Shown here one piece after another: positions 1 through 12,139 of a stretch of 64,000 bases of DNA. The stretch is from NCBI GenBank assembly GCA_004352715.1, contig SCFE01000024.1, forward strand, positions 673,088 through 737,087, written 5' to 3'. The stretch comes from Hofstenia miamia (taxonomy: Eukaryota > Xenacoelomorpha > Acoela). A program made the translations under genes and the position numbers. Position 1 is the first letter of the stretch, and each line of letters begins with the position of its first letter. A model generated the notes under the pieces. The model saw only the letters and a list, made by a program, of their open reading frames with translations. It did no database searches and was not told where the DNA came from.

Positions 1-262
1 ATAAATTGATTCTGCGATCTTGGTGCATTTGTGTTTCATTAAAATATTAAAGTCAGATGTTGATGCTTTATGTATTTTTGAGTGCATATAAATTTCAGAT
101 TGTAAGTGTCGATAGAGATGTTCTTGAATTCGTTTCTTCAAATGACTATTGGTTTTACCAATGTAGAAGCTGTCACACATCTGACAATTATATAATTATA
201 ATTGATGAAACCAAAGGTTTTTGAATTAGATCTTTGTTACGAATTAAATTTAATGTTTTTTG
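1..262 (-). repeat. Penelope-like element terminal fragment, inverted
   Basis: This stretch is the reverse complement of about 2195-2455, the GIY-YIG-coding end of the PLE that starts next to it. It ends where the forward RT fragment begins, so the element has an inverted copy of its own terminus at its 5' side. PLEs are known to form such partial, direct or inverted, terminal duplications. The reading frame is broken, so it is non-coding today. Confidence 0.8.
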
Positions 263-495
263 TTTGAAAGTGAAGTGTACAACCAACATGATGGGATGGC
301 GGTGGGTTCTCCATTAGGTCCAACGTTGGCGAATTTTGCAATGGATTTAATCGAAAAGACTTTTCTAAACTTAAGAAAACCACCAATTTATTACAAACGT
401 TATGTTGATGATATTTTTTGTTTGATGGAAAACGATGATCATGCAACCCCAATTTCTTTCTTACATTAATTCGCCACTAAGTGAAATTCAATTTA

Positions 496-1743
496 TAGTT
501 GGCTGCAAAAAAAATGAGACTGAACACCTATTTTTTCACGCTTTGTGGAAACGTATTGAGACGTTTTAGAGGAAAACTATAAAAATAAAAGACAACGAGA
601 ATTTTGTGAACTTTAAAATGGTCAAACAAAAAAGCTAATTAATTAAACTGGTACTTCGTAATTATTTGAAAACACTTAACAAACAAATTGTTTTGCTTTG
701 CAAAGTTTCTACTTGATTTCTTCGGAATGGAAACTTTGGAACAGCTTGAAAACGCCTTTGCGACATCGCAAATTTCTCGATCAACTTATTTTCGAAAGCT
801 GAAAAAAATTCGACAAGGAGAATCTCTCAAAAGAAGAAAAGGAAATGGACGCTCTTAAAAATTATTGGAAAATTCATTCAGAAAACAGTCGCAATTGCTC
901 TAAAAAATCCCTATATTTCTGGGAAAAAAATTGCAAGCCGACATCTCTGTGCATGAAACCACAGTTCAGAGAACACTGAAGAAAAGTGGAGTTACAAAAA
1001 TTGGCAGAAAAAATCGACTTCTGATTACAAAAGAACATCAAGAAAAAAGATTAAATTTCGTGAAAGATTGGAAAGACTACACTTTTGAAGATGTTTGGAT
1101 AACTTATGAGTGCGTATTTCAACTACACAGAAACAAAGTACAAGTGTGGCCGTCAAAGAAATGTCCAAGACCAACAAAAGCGGTTCCAAGTTCGACCAAA
1201 AAATTATGGTTTGGGGAGCACTTTCCTATCGTGGGTTTTATTTGAAAATTTTAGACGGAAAAGCCACAATCGACAGTCAAAGATATTGCCAAATTATAGC
1301 TGAATTTATGCCTTATGCTGATGCCTTATATGATGATGAATGGATACTCCAACAGGACGGAGCAACCCCGCACACGTCAGCAAAGACAAACAATTGGTTT
1401 TCTGAAAATAATATCCAGTTTTTGCAATGGCCACCAAGTTCTGCTGATCTTTCTCCAATCGAAAACGTGTGGCAGATATTGAAAAATGACGTTGAGAAGA
1501 AAAATCCGAAAAATATATCCGATTTAAAAGAAAAAATCCAAGAATTCAACACATTTTGACATCTAAAATGAAGTCCAATTTAATGAAATACGTTTCAGTT
1601 CGTTTGAATGAAGTTATTTTGATGCTTTTTACTTATAGTCTTTTAATGTATCTTTAAAATCTTACCTTTCTTGAGTTGTTACGTTCAGTAGTTCAAAAGT
1701 AATATGCCTTTTTTCTAGTATCATTTTTTTTTGCAGCCAACTA
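496..1743 (+). mobile_element. Tc1-type DNA transposon inserted in the PLE
   Basis: The terminal inverted repeats are visible: TAGTTGGCTGCAAAAAAAAT at 496 and its complement ending at 1743, with one mismatch a few bases further in. A TA sits on each side (494-495 and 1744-1745), the usual Tc1/mariner target duplication. Removing the 1248-bp element rejoins the PLE coding sequence across the insertion point. Confidence 0.88.
727..1558 (+). pseudogene. Tc1 transposase, inactivated
   Basis: The likely start is the ATG at 727. The helix-turn-helix N-terminus runs to an in-frame TAA near 857, the middle is open at 931-1245, and the C-terminal half is open in another frame at 1110-1559, so there is at least one stop and one frameshift. 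Catalytic core: the second Asp is in LQQDGATPHTS and the Glu is in DLSPIENVW, 34 residues apart, i.e. the DD34E pattern of Tc1. The first catalytic Asp, expected just before the Glu in a W-(T/S)-D-E motif, is Tyr here (ITYE, near 1106). The protein would have cut and pasted the element; it is dead. Confidence 0.85.
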
Positions 1744-2571
1744 TACTTGTGAATATGAAAAAGAAGATTCAATACATTTTTAGATGCAACATTGAAGAAA
1801 GCATCAATAAGATTTGAAATGTCTGCTTTTAGAAAACCTACTAACACCGAATTATATATACCATTTCAATCATACTGTGATAATAAATATGATGTAAAAA
1901 CTTGTTTAGAAGAGCTGTTTTACTATCATCTAACTACAATGTATTTACAAAGGCTTTTGATAAAATATTTGAAAATCTAAGATCTAATTGGTATCCTGAA
2001 TAATTATTGCAAAAAACATCAAAAGAAGCTCTAACATCCTCTTCATTAAAATACAATTCGCAAGAACAGAAACATAATATATTTTGGAAACTACTTTTTA
2101 TTAAACCTCACAAATCACGTCTTAAGAAATCTATATATAATTTAAATAGAAAGCTAAGGAAATCAAGAATTATACCAATTTTAAATTCAGAAAAAACATC
2201 AAATTTAATTCGTAACAAAGATCTAATTCAAAAACCTTTGGTTTCATCAATTGTTTATAAATGTAATTGTCAGAAGTGTAACAGCTTCTACATTGGTAAA
2301 ACCAAAAGTCATTTGAAGAAACGAATTCAAGAACATCTCTATGGACACTTATAATCTAAAATTTATATGCACTCAAAAATACATAAAGCATCAACATCTG
2401 ACTTTAATATTTTAATGAAACACATGCGCCAAGATCGCAGAATCTATTTATATTGATGAAGAGAAACCTAATTTAAATACTAAATATCATCAAACTCTTC
2501 ACTTGTTTTAGTTTAATTAATTAATGATTTGTAAATTTATATTTTACCAGCAAATAATTTTTGTTTTTTGA

Positions 2572-2598
2572 CTGACGATGGTACAGTAAGTACTGAAA
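2572..2598 (+). ncRNA. Hammerhead-ribozyme-like core in PLE 3' region
   Basis: Reads CTGACGA, one extra T, a GGTAC/GTACT stem with an AGTAA loop, then GAAA. This is the order of a hammerhead core (CUGANGA, stem II, GAAA). PLEs are known to carry hammerhead motifs in their terminal regions. The extra U and unresolved stems I and III make activity uncertain. Confidence 0.5.
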
Positions 2599-2644
2599 GT
2601 ACTCTCAATTAAAATTTTCGTTGTTTTTTCATTATATATATATA

Positions 2645-2688
2645 ACATAGAGTCACATAAAAATGGAATAAATCACATTTTCCATTTT
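2645..2688 (+). repeat. 44-bp dispersed sequence, copy 1
   Basis: Identical on the opposite strand to 45109-45152. It directly follows the PLE end and is followed by a single ambiguous base at 2689. It probably is the end of an unidentified element. Confidence 0.6.
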
Positions 2689-2817
2689 NGTGCAGAAGTT
2701 TTAGTCACTTTCACAACCCCAACATACACGTTATTAAAAACTGTTTCAAAATAAGAATAGTTTGTTATAATACCAAAATAGCAACAAAACATACACATAT
2801 GTAACTAAAAGTTTGAG

Positions 2818-3763
2818 TTAGTACTCGGAATGACTTCCCTTGACCCGCACAACTTCAACCATTCATTTCGGCAATGATTCGAAAAGCTTCACTATTGTAG
2901 CATCCGGAATAATTGCCCATTCTTCTTACGCGACTGCCCTATTTCTCTGGTGCCTTTCCTGAACTTTTTGTTTGAGGAAATCCCATAAATTCTCAATAAT
3001 GTTGAGATCGGGATCTTGAGGAGGCCAGTTCTCAACGTACGTAATGTTGTGGTCCTCCAAGTAACTGAGTGTGAAACGTGATTTATGCACCCGTGCATTG
3101 TCTTGCTACAGCACAAGCCCAGGTTGAAGGCTATTTCGCAATGAAATATCCAAAATACGACAATACGTTTCCATGGAATCTCTCTAGGACACGTACGCCA
3201 TCTGCTCGTATAGCCCCCAAACAATCTGAGAAGTAGGAAATTTTGTAGTTTTGCTCGTAAATTTCTTATGGAATCATGTTCCTGGAGGTCTACGAACGTA
3301 TTTCCTAAATCACTCGCCTACAGACAACAAGCACTCATCTGTGAAGATGTGGTTGCTCCAATTCACAAAACGCCACATGTACCTCTCTTTGCAATATGTT
3401 AATCTTTTTCTTTTATGTGCCAAATTGAGAAGCGATTTTTTGGCTGCTATTCGGCCAAAGAGCCTGCATCTTGTAAAACTCTTTTTGTAGTGTCTACTAA
3501 TATAACAGTGACTAAATCAGTCGCTAACGGGCCTTGTGGTTAAAGTGGGCGTTTTCTTTGATTCGTTTTTCTTTGGGCGTCAGAATAGGAGAACGACCCT
3601 TTCGGGATAAGTCCTCAACTCGAAATCCACTTAAGTGCTTTTTAATGATATGGCGAACTGCTGTTGGAGAAACAAACAGTTGTTTGGCAATTTTAAACGT
3701 ATTCTGACCGGAACAAAATAAATCAAGAATTTCGTGACGTTTCTCAGGTGTAATACGACCCAT
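2818..3763 (-). pseudogene. Tc1-like transposase, inactivated
   Basis: On the minus strand the start is at 3763 (MGRITPEKRHEIL...), giving a helix-turn-helix domain with FKIAKQLFVSPTAVRHIIKK. The catalytic core follows in shifting frames: IFTDEC around 3345, QDNARVHKS around 3090 and DLNIIENLW around 3005. The natural stop lies at 2818. The total span of about 945 bp fits a roughly 315-residue Tc1 transposase. Several frameshifts and stops interrupt it, mostly between 3224 and 3524. This is a different family from the Tc1 at 496-1743. No clear inverted repeat was found at its right side. Confidence 0.82.
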
Positions 3764-5267
3764 AGTTTCATAAACTGGTTGCTTCTGTTTAATTTGGCAT
3801 AGAAAGAACAAAAACCTGTCAAATATTGACAAACATCTTTGCTTTATAAAAGCATACTTTGATAGCCTTTTTATTTCATGTTGTAAATTATGACAGACGT
3901 TAGAATATTGCACTTAAAAGGAATTTGTGCTACCTCGTTTCATTCACTTTTCAAATATGTTTTTAGCAAAATTTTGCAAGTAGGGTTTCAAATTTTTAAA
4001 AAATCTTTTCAATATCGGTTCACTGGATCATTTGTTTTGCAATTATATAGGGTCTCGCCAAGTCGCCGGCTCAAATACTATCCGGGTCACATGGGCTAAC
4101 TGTCGATAACTGCAGAATGCTAGTAGCAAGAATTAGTCCTCGCAGCAAGCGAGTCATTCCAAAATATTGGCCTCAAAATGAATTCAAATTCTTAGACTCA
4201 AACATTGTTCTTATTTTTGACTAAGATTTTTTGAACTCAATGTTCATAATAAACACTACATGGAAATTGAATTTCTATAATTCTTCTCTTGACCTCTTGA
4301 ATATAATTGATGAATAGTGATCTTAAAAAGTTTATTTAATGTATTATTTAAAACTGCAATAATCCAATAATTTTATGGTTATTAATATTTTTCTTTGCAC
4401 AAACTTGATGTAATTGTAAGAATTCAAATGAATTTGTGAACTTGAGTGTCAAATTGGGGCTCCGAAATTTGCACGCAAAAATATATGGTTTCAAAAATGA
4501 TATTGATTCAATAAATAAATATGCGTAAAACGGTTTCGCTTAAATTTTAATAATAATCTTATTATTTGAATAATATTTTAAGAACGTAACAATATTATAA
4601 ATGTAGATGTAGCCCTTCACTTCTATACCAGGGGCTAAGAACACAACAAATTTATTTAATAAAATTAAATTTGAGTAAAATCTTAGTTGTTGATATTATC
4701 AGATTAAGAAAACTTTGACATCATGAGAATAGCATTTAATGATCGATGATATTCAGTTTTTCAATGAACATAGTTTTCTAATTGGGCCTGCCTAGATTTA
4801 CGATTTTATCTATGCTAATACCTATAAAGAGTTTCTCTAAGAAATATTTGAGAAAAGTGACGTTATATGCTTGCACTTTAAGCTTAACATGCCCTTTGGC
4901 TTTATTAAACTATATTAAGTAAATTCATTTTTATTCAAGTCATGGAAATTTAAAAATTTACACTAATTCCCTTCTACATGCTCAGATAAAATATTTTTCA
5001 AACTCAGGCGTCTTGATTTTCACAAGGTTGGACGCCAATAAATTAATTGTAAGAACAAAAATTCCCCCATACCAAAAAAATAAGCAGTAACAAATTTAAT
5101 AACAAGAAATTATATTCCTGTAACAGTCACATGCGTATTACATAAACAATAACTATGCATTAAACTCAAAGGTGAATTTTACAAAAAATTGCAGGAAAAA
5201 TAAATAACATTCCGGTTGAATGTAGCAGCTACCAATATAATAATGGAAAGTAGACGGTAAAATTTTG
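3764..5267. other. Non-coding stretch without recognisable content
   Basis: AT-rich DNA with many stops on both strands. The short ORF at 3890-4099 has no recognisable motif. Nothing else is supported. Confidence 0.6.
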
Positions 5268-6943
5268 CTAAAACTTGCTGGCTACCAAGTCTTTCAAATT
5301 TTTGCGTACACTTGATGAAAGAAGTATGTAAATCCAAGGGTTTATTGCACTCATTAGAAGAAAGAAATCCTCAGATGTGCGAAATACATATTTATCAAAC
5401 TGATTCAAGGCAAACAAACCAAATTTATTATACTTTTCATCAGTACTCCATGGAAGAATGTCATGGTTAACTGATTTTGACATGAAAGAATCTCGCACCC
5501 AATAGGCTCTAATCAGACTGACCTTATGATAAAAGAATGGAGCCATGAATATAAGATACACAACATTGCTAGTTAAGCAAATAAAGGAGAATCTGATGCA
5601 TTTTTTAGTCAACATTGTCTTCTTGCTTTTCTTCAAGCTCGAATAAATTACAAGAATGTAGAGTATTGATTGGGCAAGTACGGGCAGAAGAATAAAGCAA
5701 AATATTTCAGAAATTCGATTAATCAAATTGTAGAGGTTATTAAAGATGAGGCTGTCATACCAAGAATTCTCAACTAGGAATTTATCAATCTGATAAGATC
5801 TTAAGAATCCGTATGTGCAGTGAAGATTAAAATCATGTATTGAGTAGGGATATATTGTGGAAACGAATTCCCAAGTAGATTGATAGCTGAACCAAAATGA
5901 CAAAGCTATGGAAGTGCAGTTAAGAGTAAATAGGAAGCATAGCCTATTTCTTAATGTAAGAAGTGACCTTACCGCATGTGGAAAGGTTGTCATTATCCAT
6001 CTTTCAAGTGCTACTCCAACAAGATTCCATTGGGAACTACATAAATTGATTGTTCTCAAGGTGGTCACATAATAGCATATGGGGTAGAAATCAGGGGAAA
6101 GATCATAGAAGTTGGAAAATTCCTTTCTTCCATAAATCAATTTTCCCCCAAAATGATTCAACTATTCTGAAACTCATTCGAAATATGCATATACACAAAT
6201 CAACAAACGCTAGATTTCCAATTAATATATAGCTGTAATTACTTTTTTTATACTGCCCTGAGGAATAAACGATGATAGAGATGTTTCCAAGAATTCTAAA
6301 TACATTTCCACTTGTATTTAAAATTAAAATTGTGACATTAATTGCAAAATATGTAAATTTATGTAAATGAAGAAAAAGTTGTTTGCTATTTTCATACAAA
6401 GTTTCCCAGTTTGGATTTTCACAAAGGTTTTGTTTTGAAGAAGTTGAAAAGTGATGTCTTAACTTAATTGGAATTGCTTTATCTAAACAAAAGTTTCCGA
6501 CATTGTATAAATATTGTTCTTTGCCTTGAATACGAGCATCACTGATTTCTCTAATTAGAGAGAGACGGACGTTATTGAGAACGTTGGGCTCATCTGTTAA
6601 ATCGTTGTTCAAAATGCAGTCATCTTCCCCATTGCAAAACTTTTCTCTTCAAAAACATAAGCCTAGATGGCATTTAAACTCCTGACATGTACACTCAGCT
6701 TCGTCTTACGAATCTCTGAAATAACCACTAGGATCGCAATCATATAACCCATTACAAACTTTCTCATTTGGCATGCAAATTTTAGTTTGTTCACAAATGA
6801 AACCATTACATTCCTTGCAATTCATCGCCTTTTCATCTTCTCCGTTTTCACAATCATAGACACCATCGCAATATGCAGATTTCTCAATGCATTTTAGCGG
6901 TTCTGAGCACAGATGTTGCTGTAAATTGCATTCAACTAAAGAG
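5268..6943 (-). pseudogene. Decayed LDLa-rich 7TM receptor (third paralogue)
   Basis: This corresponds to the last exon of the two intact receptor genes at 19.4-27.2 and 31.9-39.8 kb. The 3' splice site is conserved (TTTAG before TTGAATGC at 6943). It holds three LDLa modules, the linker and all seven membrane segments, ending with NPWIY in TM7. It is broken in three places: TCA to TAA near 6709, TCA to TGA near 6648, and one extra base in a homopolymer at 6145-6149 (five C, against four in the intact copies), which shifts frame in the loop after TM2. No upstream exons were found. It lies about 25 kb from copy 2 in the same orientation, so it is probably an older dispersed or tandem duplicate. 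Confidence 0.9.
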
Positions 6944-6992
6944 AATAGTTTATATAACTTATAAGTATTTTATAATATACATTTCAATCTCA

Positions 6993-6996
<4 letters not shown>

Positions 6997-7033
<37 letters not shown>
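6997..7033. repeat. (TA)n microsatellite
   Basis: Uninterrupted TA dinucleotides. Similar tracts occur across the window and several lie beside transposon ends or gaps. Confidence 0.95.
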
Positions 7034-7036
<3 letters not shown>

Positions 7037-9467
7037 ATAGATGATCGGCATGAGTTGCTGAGATGCGTGATTCATGAAATAACATACTGTCGAACATGGA
7101 ATCAATTTATAAATTTAGCAAGGTTATTGCACCATTATCTGATATTGCCGAAAGATTATTTAGTAACTGGTATTGTTTTGTCAAAGTTGCAGTTGTAGGT
7201 GGAAATAAAAATGCTTGAAATTATATGGATAATACACTACAAATACAATTGTTAGTTTGCTGCACATACTTATAATAGCAAACAATTGCCCTGTTAAGTT
7301 ATGTACAATATTTATTTCAATATTATGTACAATATTTACTGTGTACAGCACGCAAAAAGAATTTTCGAGTAACCAAGTGTAAATATGTTAAAAAAAAATT
7401 GGTATTAGTAAATTGAATTTTTGTGCCTAAAGATCGGCAAATTATTGACAATTTTAGGTCAAATTAAATACGAGGGGCATCTCTTTTTTGAGTGAATAGA
7501 GTATTCTTCCCTACTGGCGGTAGGTATTACTTTAGGGTCAAAACTTGTAATCTGCAGCTGCACAAGAGTGCAGTTGTGCAGTCTATTGATCTTCTGTACA
7601 AATCTGCACAAGTCTGAAACATCACAGATTTTGCACAATTGTGCAATTGCACACCAACTCTGATTATTATTCCGTCTAATCCATTTCTGTAGAAGTCACT
7701 CAGCCGGCTGCACCGCCACTGACATTATCGGTTGTGCGCCGCCGATAGTAGTCAGCTGACGGCGGCGCTCACCTCTACCCTATGCAAATCTCGTTTTAGA
7801 GAATTAATAAATTTTTAAAAACTTTGATCGATTCAAATGTGATTTCTCTCTGCTGCCATTTGCTGTTCTTAATTTCTACTCTCATGTTCTAAAACTTTGT
7901 AAATAATCTCAAGTTGGCTTCAATTGTAAATCGACAAAATTGGTATTCTTTATATTTTGAAATGCATGAGGACTGCTTTATCTGAAATATTTGATTTAAT
8001 AAATCTATTAGATTTTCTCAGAATGATTATTTTCTGTTTAAAGGAAAGTTTAGCAAATTCAAAAAACCGAATATAGAGGAGAAAAAAACTACAGAAATAT
8101 GTTATCAATTTTTCTTGAAAATGTTTTATTAAATAAACTGAAGGACTATAATCTTATTTTTTTAATAATAATATTACAAAATCTTTCTGAAACAGCCAGG
8201 TTTGCAGATTTCTGGAAAATTATGTGTTTGGAAAATTCTTTATGAATTAACTTTTGTTTCTACTTCATATGCAGTATCCTGAATAATATTCAATTTTTAT
8301 TTTAGGTTTTAAGAAGGAGCGCTGACACCCTATATTCCCTCGATACTAAGATTACTTTATTTTTTAAATCAAAGGAAATAAAAGCTTTCTGAACATCAAA
8401 CATCAAAATGCAAAAAGTAAAATGGGTAACCGCATAGAATGTGTTAATTAATAAACAACTAATTGGGAGAAATAACAAAAAAGCTTTTTAGTCTAGCAAA
8501 GCATTAAGCAATTCTATAATTGGTGATGAAAATATAGAAGACGTAAGCTATATTATAAGAAAAAATATTTCTAAAATTGTGAGTCACCGAAGGATTTATT
8601 AGTCAGTGCATTGGAATGGAAAAAGCGCCCGAAAAAGGGATAATATTATGACCTTAAACATAAAATGTGCAATGCATTGAAACTATGATTTTACGCAAAT
8701 TAACAGAGAAGCTCATGGAAGTTAGATATAAATTGGTTGAACTACGAGAGTAACTACAGCTCGTAGATTTAGACATTGAAGGAGTGACAATAGAAATACG
8801 TTGAGGAACCAGGTTTCAGGGTTATTCAAATTGGCAGCCATGTTAGAATCTAAGAGCGCTTTATACCCAGATGCTGGGAGAAAATACTAAAGGCACAGCA
8901 AGGGGAAATAATTAACTTCTCTATCATTCAGAAAAGATATTTCAGCGGGATTCGGACCATCATGAGCTTAGTGAAATGATAATGGTACATGTGACGAGTA
9001 ATAGGTTAGTATTAAAAATTTCTTGTTACTTCTAACTGTTAGTTGCTATTGTTAGTAGTTCTTTGGAAATGCTTAAAAATTTGATGCAAATTTTGCGACT
9101 GAAGTACTTTTCCTTGGAATTCGTGAAAATCAGAATGGGAATACCTAGGGTTGGCACAAAAACATACCACTAATTGTTTTAATATGCATATATTTCATTT
9201 TTTATGAACTTTATAACTTTTATGGATTTCTTTAAATGTCGTGATAATTTTCATTGTAATAGTATGATAAGTTTATTATTAAGAAGAAATTTTTGATTTT
9301 TTAAAATTAATATGTTATTATATTATATATTTTATTAATTTTCTGTTCTGAGGTGGAATACAGTACCTTGGCCCTCTCAATTTCCAATTTAGCACCTATG
9401 CAAACTATAATATCCACATCTTACAAAATCAGGTGTCTATGGCTTTTTATATATATATATATATATA
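7034..9467. other. Non-coding stretch with a small GC-rich patch
   Basis: No coding signal is recognised. A GC-rich patch at 7700-7780 can fold (stem 7719-7731 with 7742-7755), and a perfect 16-bp palindrome TTGCACAATTGTGCAA lies at 7631-7646 in a cluster of GTGCA/TGCAC words. Confidence 0.55.
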
Positions 9468-9469
9468 TA

Positions 9470-9992
9470 CCGGGTGTTTCAAAAGCTTTAGTACAATATA
9501 TATAATTATTTACTATTTGAAAATGAATAAAAAGCTTACAATGCAATTCAAACTAACTTGAAATGGTACTCGAAAACATTTCCTCCTGATTCGTGACACA
9601 GATGCACCCTCTTCTCAAAATCTCTCAAGGTATCTCGATACATTCAGAAAGGAATTCCGTTGATTTTCTCTTCAATTGTTGACCTCAAAGAATGCAGAGT
9701 TTCGTGGCGTCTATTGTTGGCATAAACAAAGTATTTGAGATAAGGCCCAATGCCAAAATCGCTGACTTTCACAGGAATTTTCGTAGGCAAGAGCTCAAGC
9801 GCAGCACATGCTTTGCTCTTCGAGTGAATACATTGTCTCGTAAACTTTCAGTAACAGTATTAAAAAATTTTAAAGAATTTTAAACTATTTGAATATCTAT
9901 CAAATATCTCATTCTCTAATTTCTTGATTTAATGCTGTTTAGTTCTTAAAACATGAACAAAAATCTTGTACTAAACATTTTAAAACACCTGG
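9470..9992 (-). mobile_element. Internally deleted mariner-type element
   Basis: The inverted ends CCGGGTGTTTCAAAAG (9470) and the complement of CCAGGTGTTTTAAAAT (ending 9992) are flanked by TA and set inside (TA)n tracts at both sides. The minus strand of 9560-9790 still encodes a degenerate mariner transposase C-terminus (RRHETLHSLRSTIEEKING, then DFEKRVHLC). At 523 bp it is too short to be autonomous. Confidence 0.75.
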
Positions 9993-10023
<31 letters not shown>

Positions 10024-11072
10024 AAATAACAAGGAATATCAGCCTAGCATAAGCAAATAGCAACGTCAATATTGCCGCAATTCTTAGCTCTTGAGATATG
10101 AAGTCTACATTTATCATCAAACACCTGATTGCATAACATCAAAAACTTTGTACGAATTTCAAAATTTTGAATTGTATGGGTTAATTAACAAGCAAATAAT
10201 TAACAATGATAAACATAAAATTTTAATTTCCTAAAACAGTGGAGTTGTATTTTTGAAATGGTTAGTTAAGTTTGCTCTAATGTTAAAACATTGAGTTGAT
10301 TACTCACAAGTTGATATTTTAACATTAAAAGTGTTTTAACACAAGCCCATATCATTCATCTTACATTCTGAATTTAAAAGCAAAACATATTTATTCAACC
10401 ACATGATGTGAAAATTAGAACAAAGGAATGGCGGAGTGATGTAAACTTTTTGAAAACAACACGTCAATTTTTAAAAATAATTTTTCTTTCAATAATTTAG
10501 TTAAAATATTTTTGTCAATATCTTTTTCAACCAAACAATTTATTTTATAAACTCATTTTTTTTTAATTTTGAGATTAGTTCTATGATGTTTGACCAAAAT
10601 CAACTTAGTTGTAAAATATATCAAACACAATTTCATTATTTGAAATGTTAAAATACATGTTCTCTCTCTCCCAACACCATATAAGTTAGCCAATGTCATG
10701 GAGTTGAAAGAAAAGCAGAGCTTCTTTTTTAGTTTTTGGTAATGTTTTTCATTTGTAATTTATTTTATTTACACATACCAATAATAGATGCTGCATTTTC
10801 CTTAACAAAAATTTTTATTGACGTTAAACATGCGCAAGAAATCAATTTTCACTTAATCATATTATTTAAATGTAAAAATAACTTACCTTGTGTAGGAGAA
10901 ATTCAACCATCCTTGACTCAATCTCCATAAAAACTGAATAATGCATTACATTTTGCAAGTCAGAAAAATAATATCAATAGATTTATTTAATTAATACCAC
11001 AAATGTATAGTTAGAACTTTAGAGTTTACACAAATGCTACAAACATCGAATGAAATAATTTTTGATTTCCCG
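9993..11072. other. Non-coding stretch starting with (TA)n
   Basis: The (TA)n tract at 9993-10022 is followed by AT-rich DNA. No gene or repeat is recognised. Confidence 0.55.
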
Positions 11073-11812
11073 TCATTCTGTGTGAATATCCAGCATTATA
11101 TACAGCTTTCCAGTCCCAGTAAATTCTATTATTTGACCTTGCTCACTACAAAACCTTATGTTTATTCTATCAATGTATGATCTTGACACTGGTTTATACA
11201 TTGGATTTCACTTTCTGAGATGTATTATTGGAATTGTACTCAGTTTGGCAAATTGTGTTAACAACAATGGGGATTTATCCAAAAGGGGTAATTGATTGCT
11301 ACCAACAAATTGAGGTTCTACAACATCAGATCAGATTGTACCATTAAAACATGATTTCTACCATATATGTCGTGTTCATAGCTGGCATCAGTTGTTGTAT
11401 TTGAATAAATTTTTTCATAAAATCCTAACATTTCACCAGCCTGGTCTAAATCCACCTCATATTCCAACTTGTTTGTTGCTTGTAAGCTTCTACCAAGCAA
11501 TTTAAATTGTACTGAAACACTTTCAGGTGTAAGAATAGAGTTTATATCTTTATAAAAGTCCTCAAAGCTTTGCTTATGCCCTGAATAAAACCACAAACAA
11601 ATTTTGGTTCCATCTTTTTTGTGCAAAACTCACCACTGGTGTTTAAGATTAAGAAATTTTGATGGGTACACAATATCAATAACTGCTATATCACATGCAT
11701 TATTAATCAGTTCATTCAAATACATAGTAAATTCGCCCAACCCCACTGGGCGACACAATCCATCTTCTCCACATCTGTCAGATACTAGCATTGCAAGAAC
11801 AATTAATTGCAT
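11073..11812 (-). pseudogene. Polinton penton-like minor capsid protein, copy B, broken
   Basis: About 245 residues with the layout of Polinton penton-like proteins: a strand rich in hydrophobics with a YPSKFLNL motif (about residues 48-55), a GHKQSF segment where the family has a helix before its central region, and a C-terminal stretch MYKPVSRSYIDRINIRF followed by FTGTGKLYIMLDI. It is interrupted by a stop near 11628, after LKHQW, and by further stops near 11310 and 11202. It is a clear paralogue of the gene at 12140-12867, about 330 bp upstream in the direction of transcription. Assignment rests on pattern resemblance; a profile search would decide it. Confidence 0.6.
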
Positions 11813-12139
11813 GGTAATCTATACATTTCCCATCAATCAAGAGAGTCCTCAAGTTTAAAGCATGCATATTTATTAAGTTAAAGTGAAAACTATTTACAAA
11901 TATGTTTAAAAATCAAAAATTTTATTACCTCACACAAGAAATTATTGCCAAATTGATAAAATACAAATGTATTTTATAATGTGGCATGTGAAGTGATGGA
12001 AATTAATGTTTTGCTAGTGAAATAAAAAATGAACAATCAATTTATTATGCACTATTCACAAAATACATCAATGCAAAAGCATTATGATTAGTTTCCAATT
12101 GACAATACCATTAACTTTTTATGCTTTTTCTCCATTTGT

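Larger units (their letters stand above)
263..2640 (+). mobile_element. Penelope-like retroelement remnant (RT + GIY-YIG)
   Basis: Two coding blocks are separated by a Tc1 insertion at 496-1743. Block one (260-469) has the RT palm motifs GMAVGSPLGP and YVDDIF. Block two (1744-2450) continues with FRKPTNTELYIPF, typical of the PLE RT C-terminus, then the GIY-YIG nuclease segment CNSFYIGKTKSHLKKRIQEH at about 2267-2330. Stops and frameshifts occur near 1782, between 1980 and 2007, and at 2353, so no functional protein is made. The 3' part up to 2640 matches the PLE ends at the centre of the large palindrome. PLEs normally encode one protein in which the RT precedes the GIY-YIG nuclease, which is the order seen here. 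Confidence 0.85.

Noticed and set aside
3251-3490. Plus-strand 79-codon ORF
   Set aside because: Antisense shadow of the Tc1-like transposase read on the minus strand.
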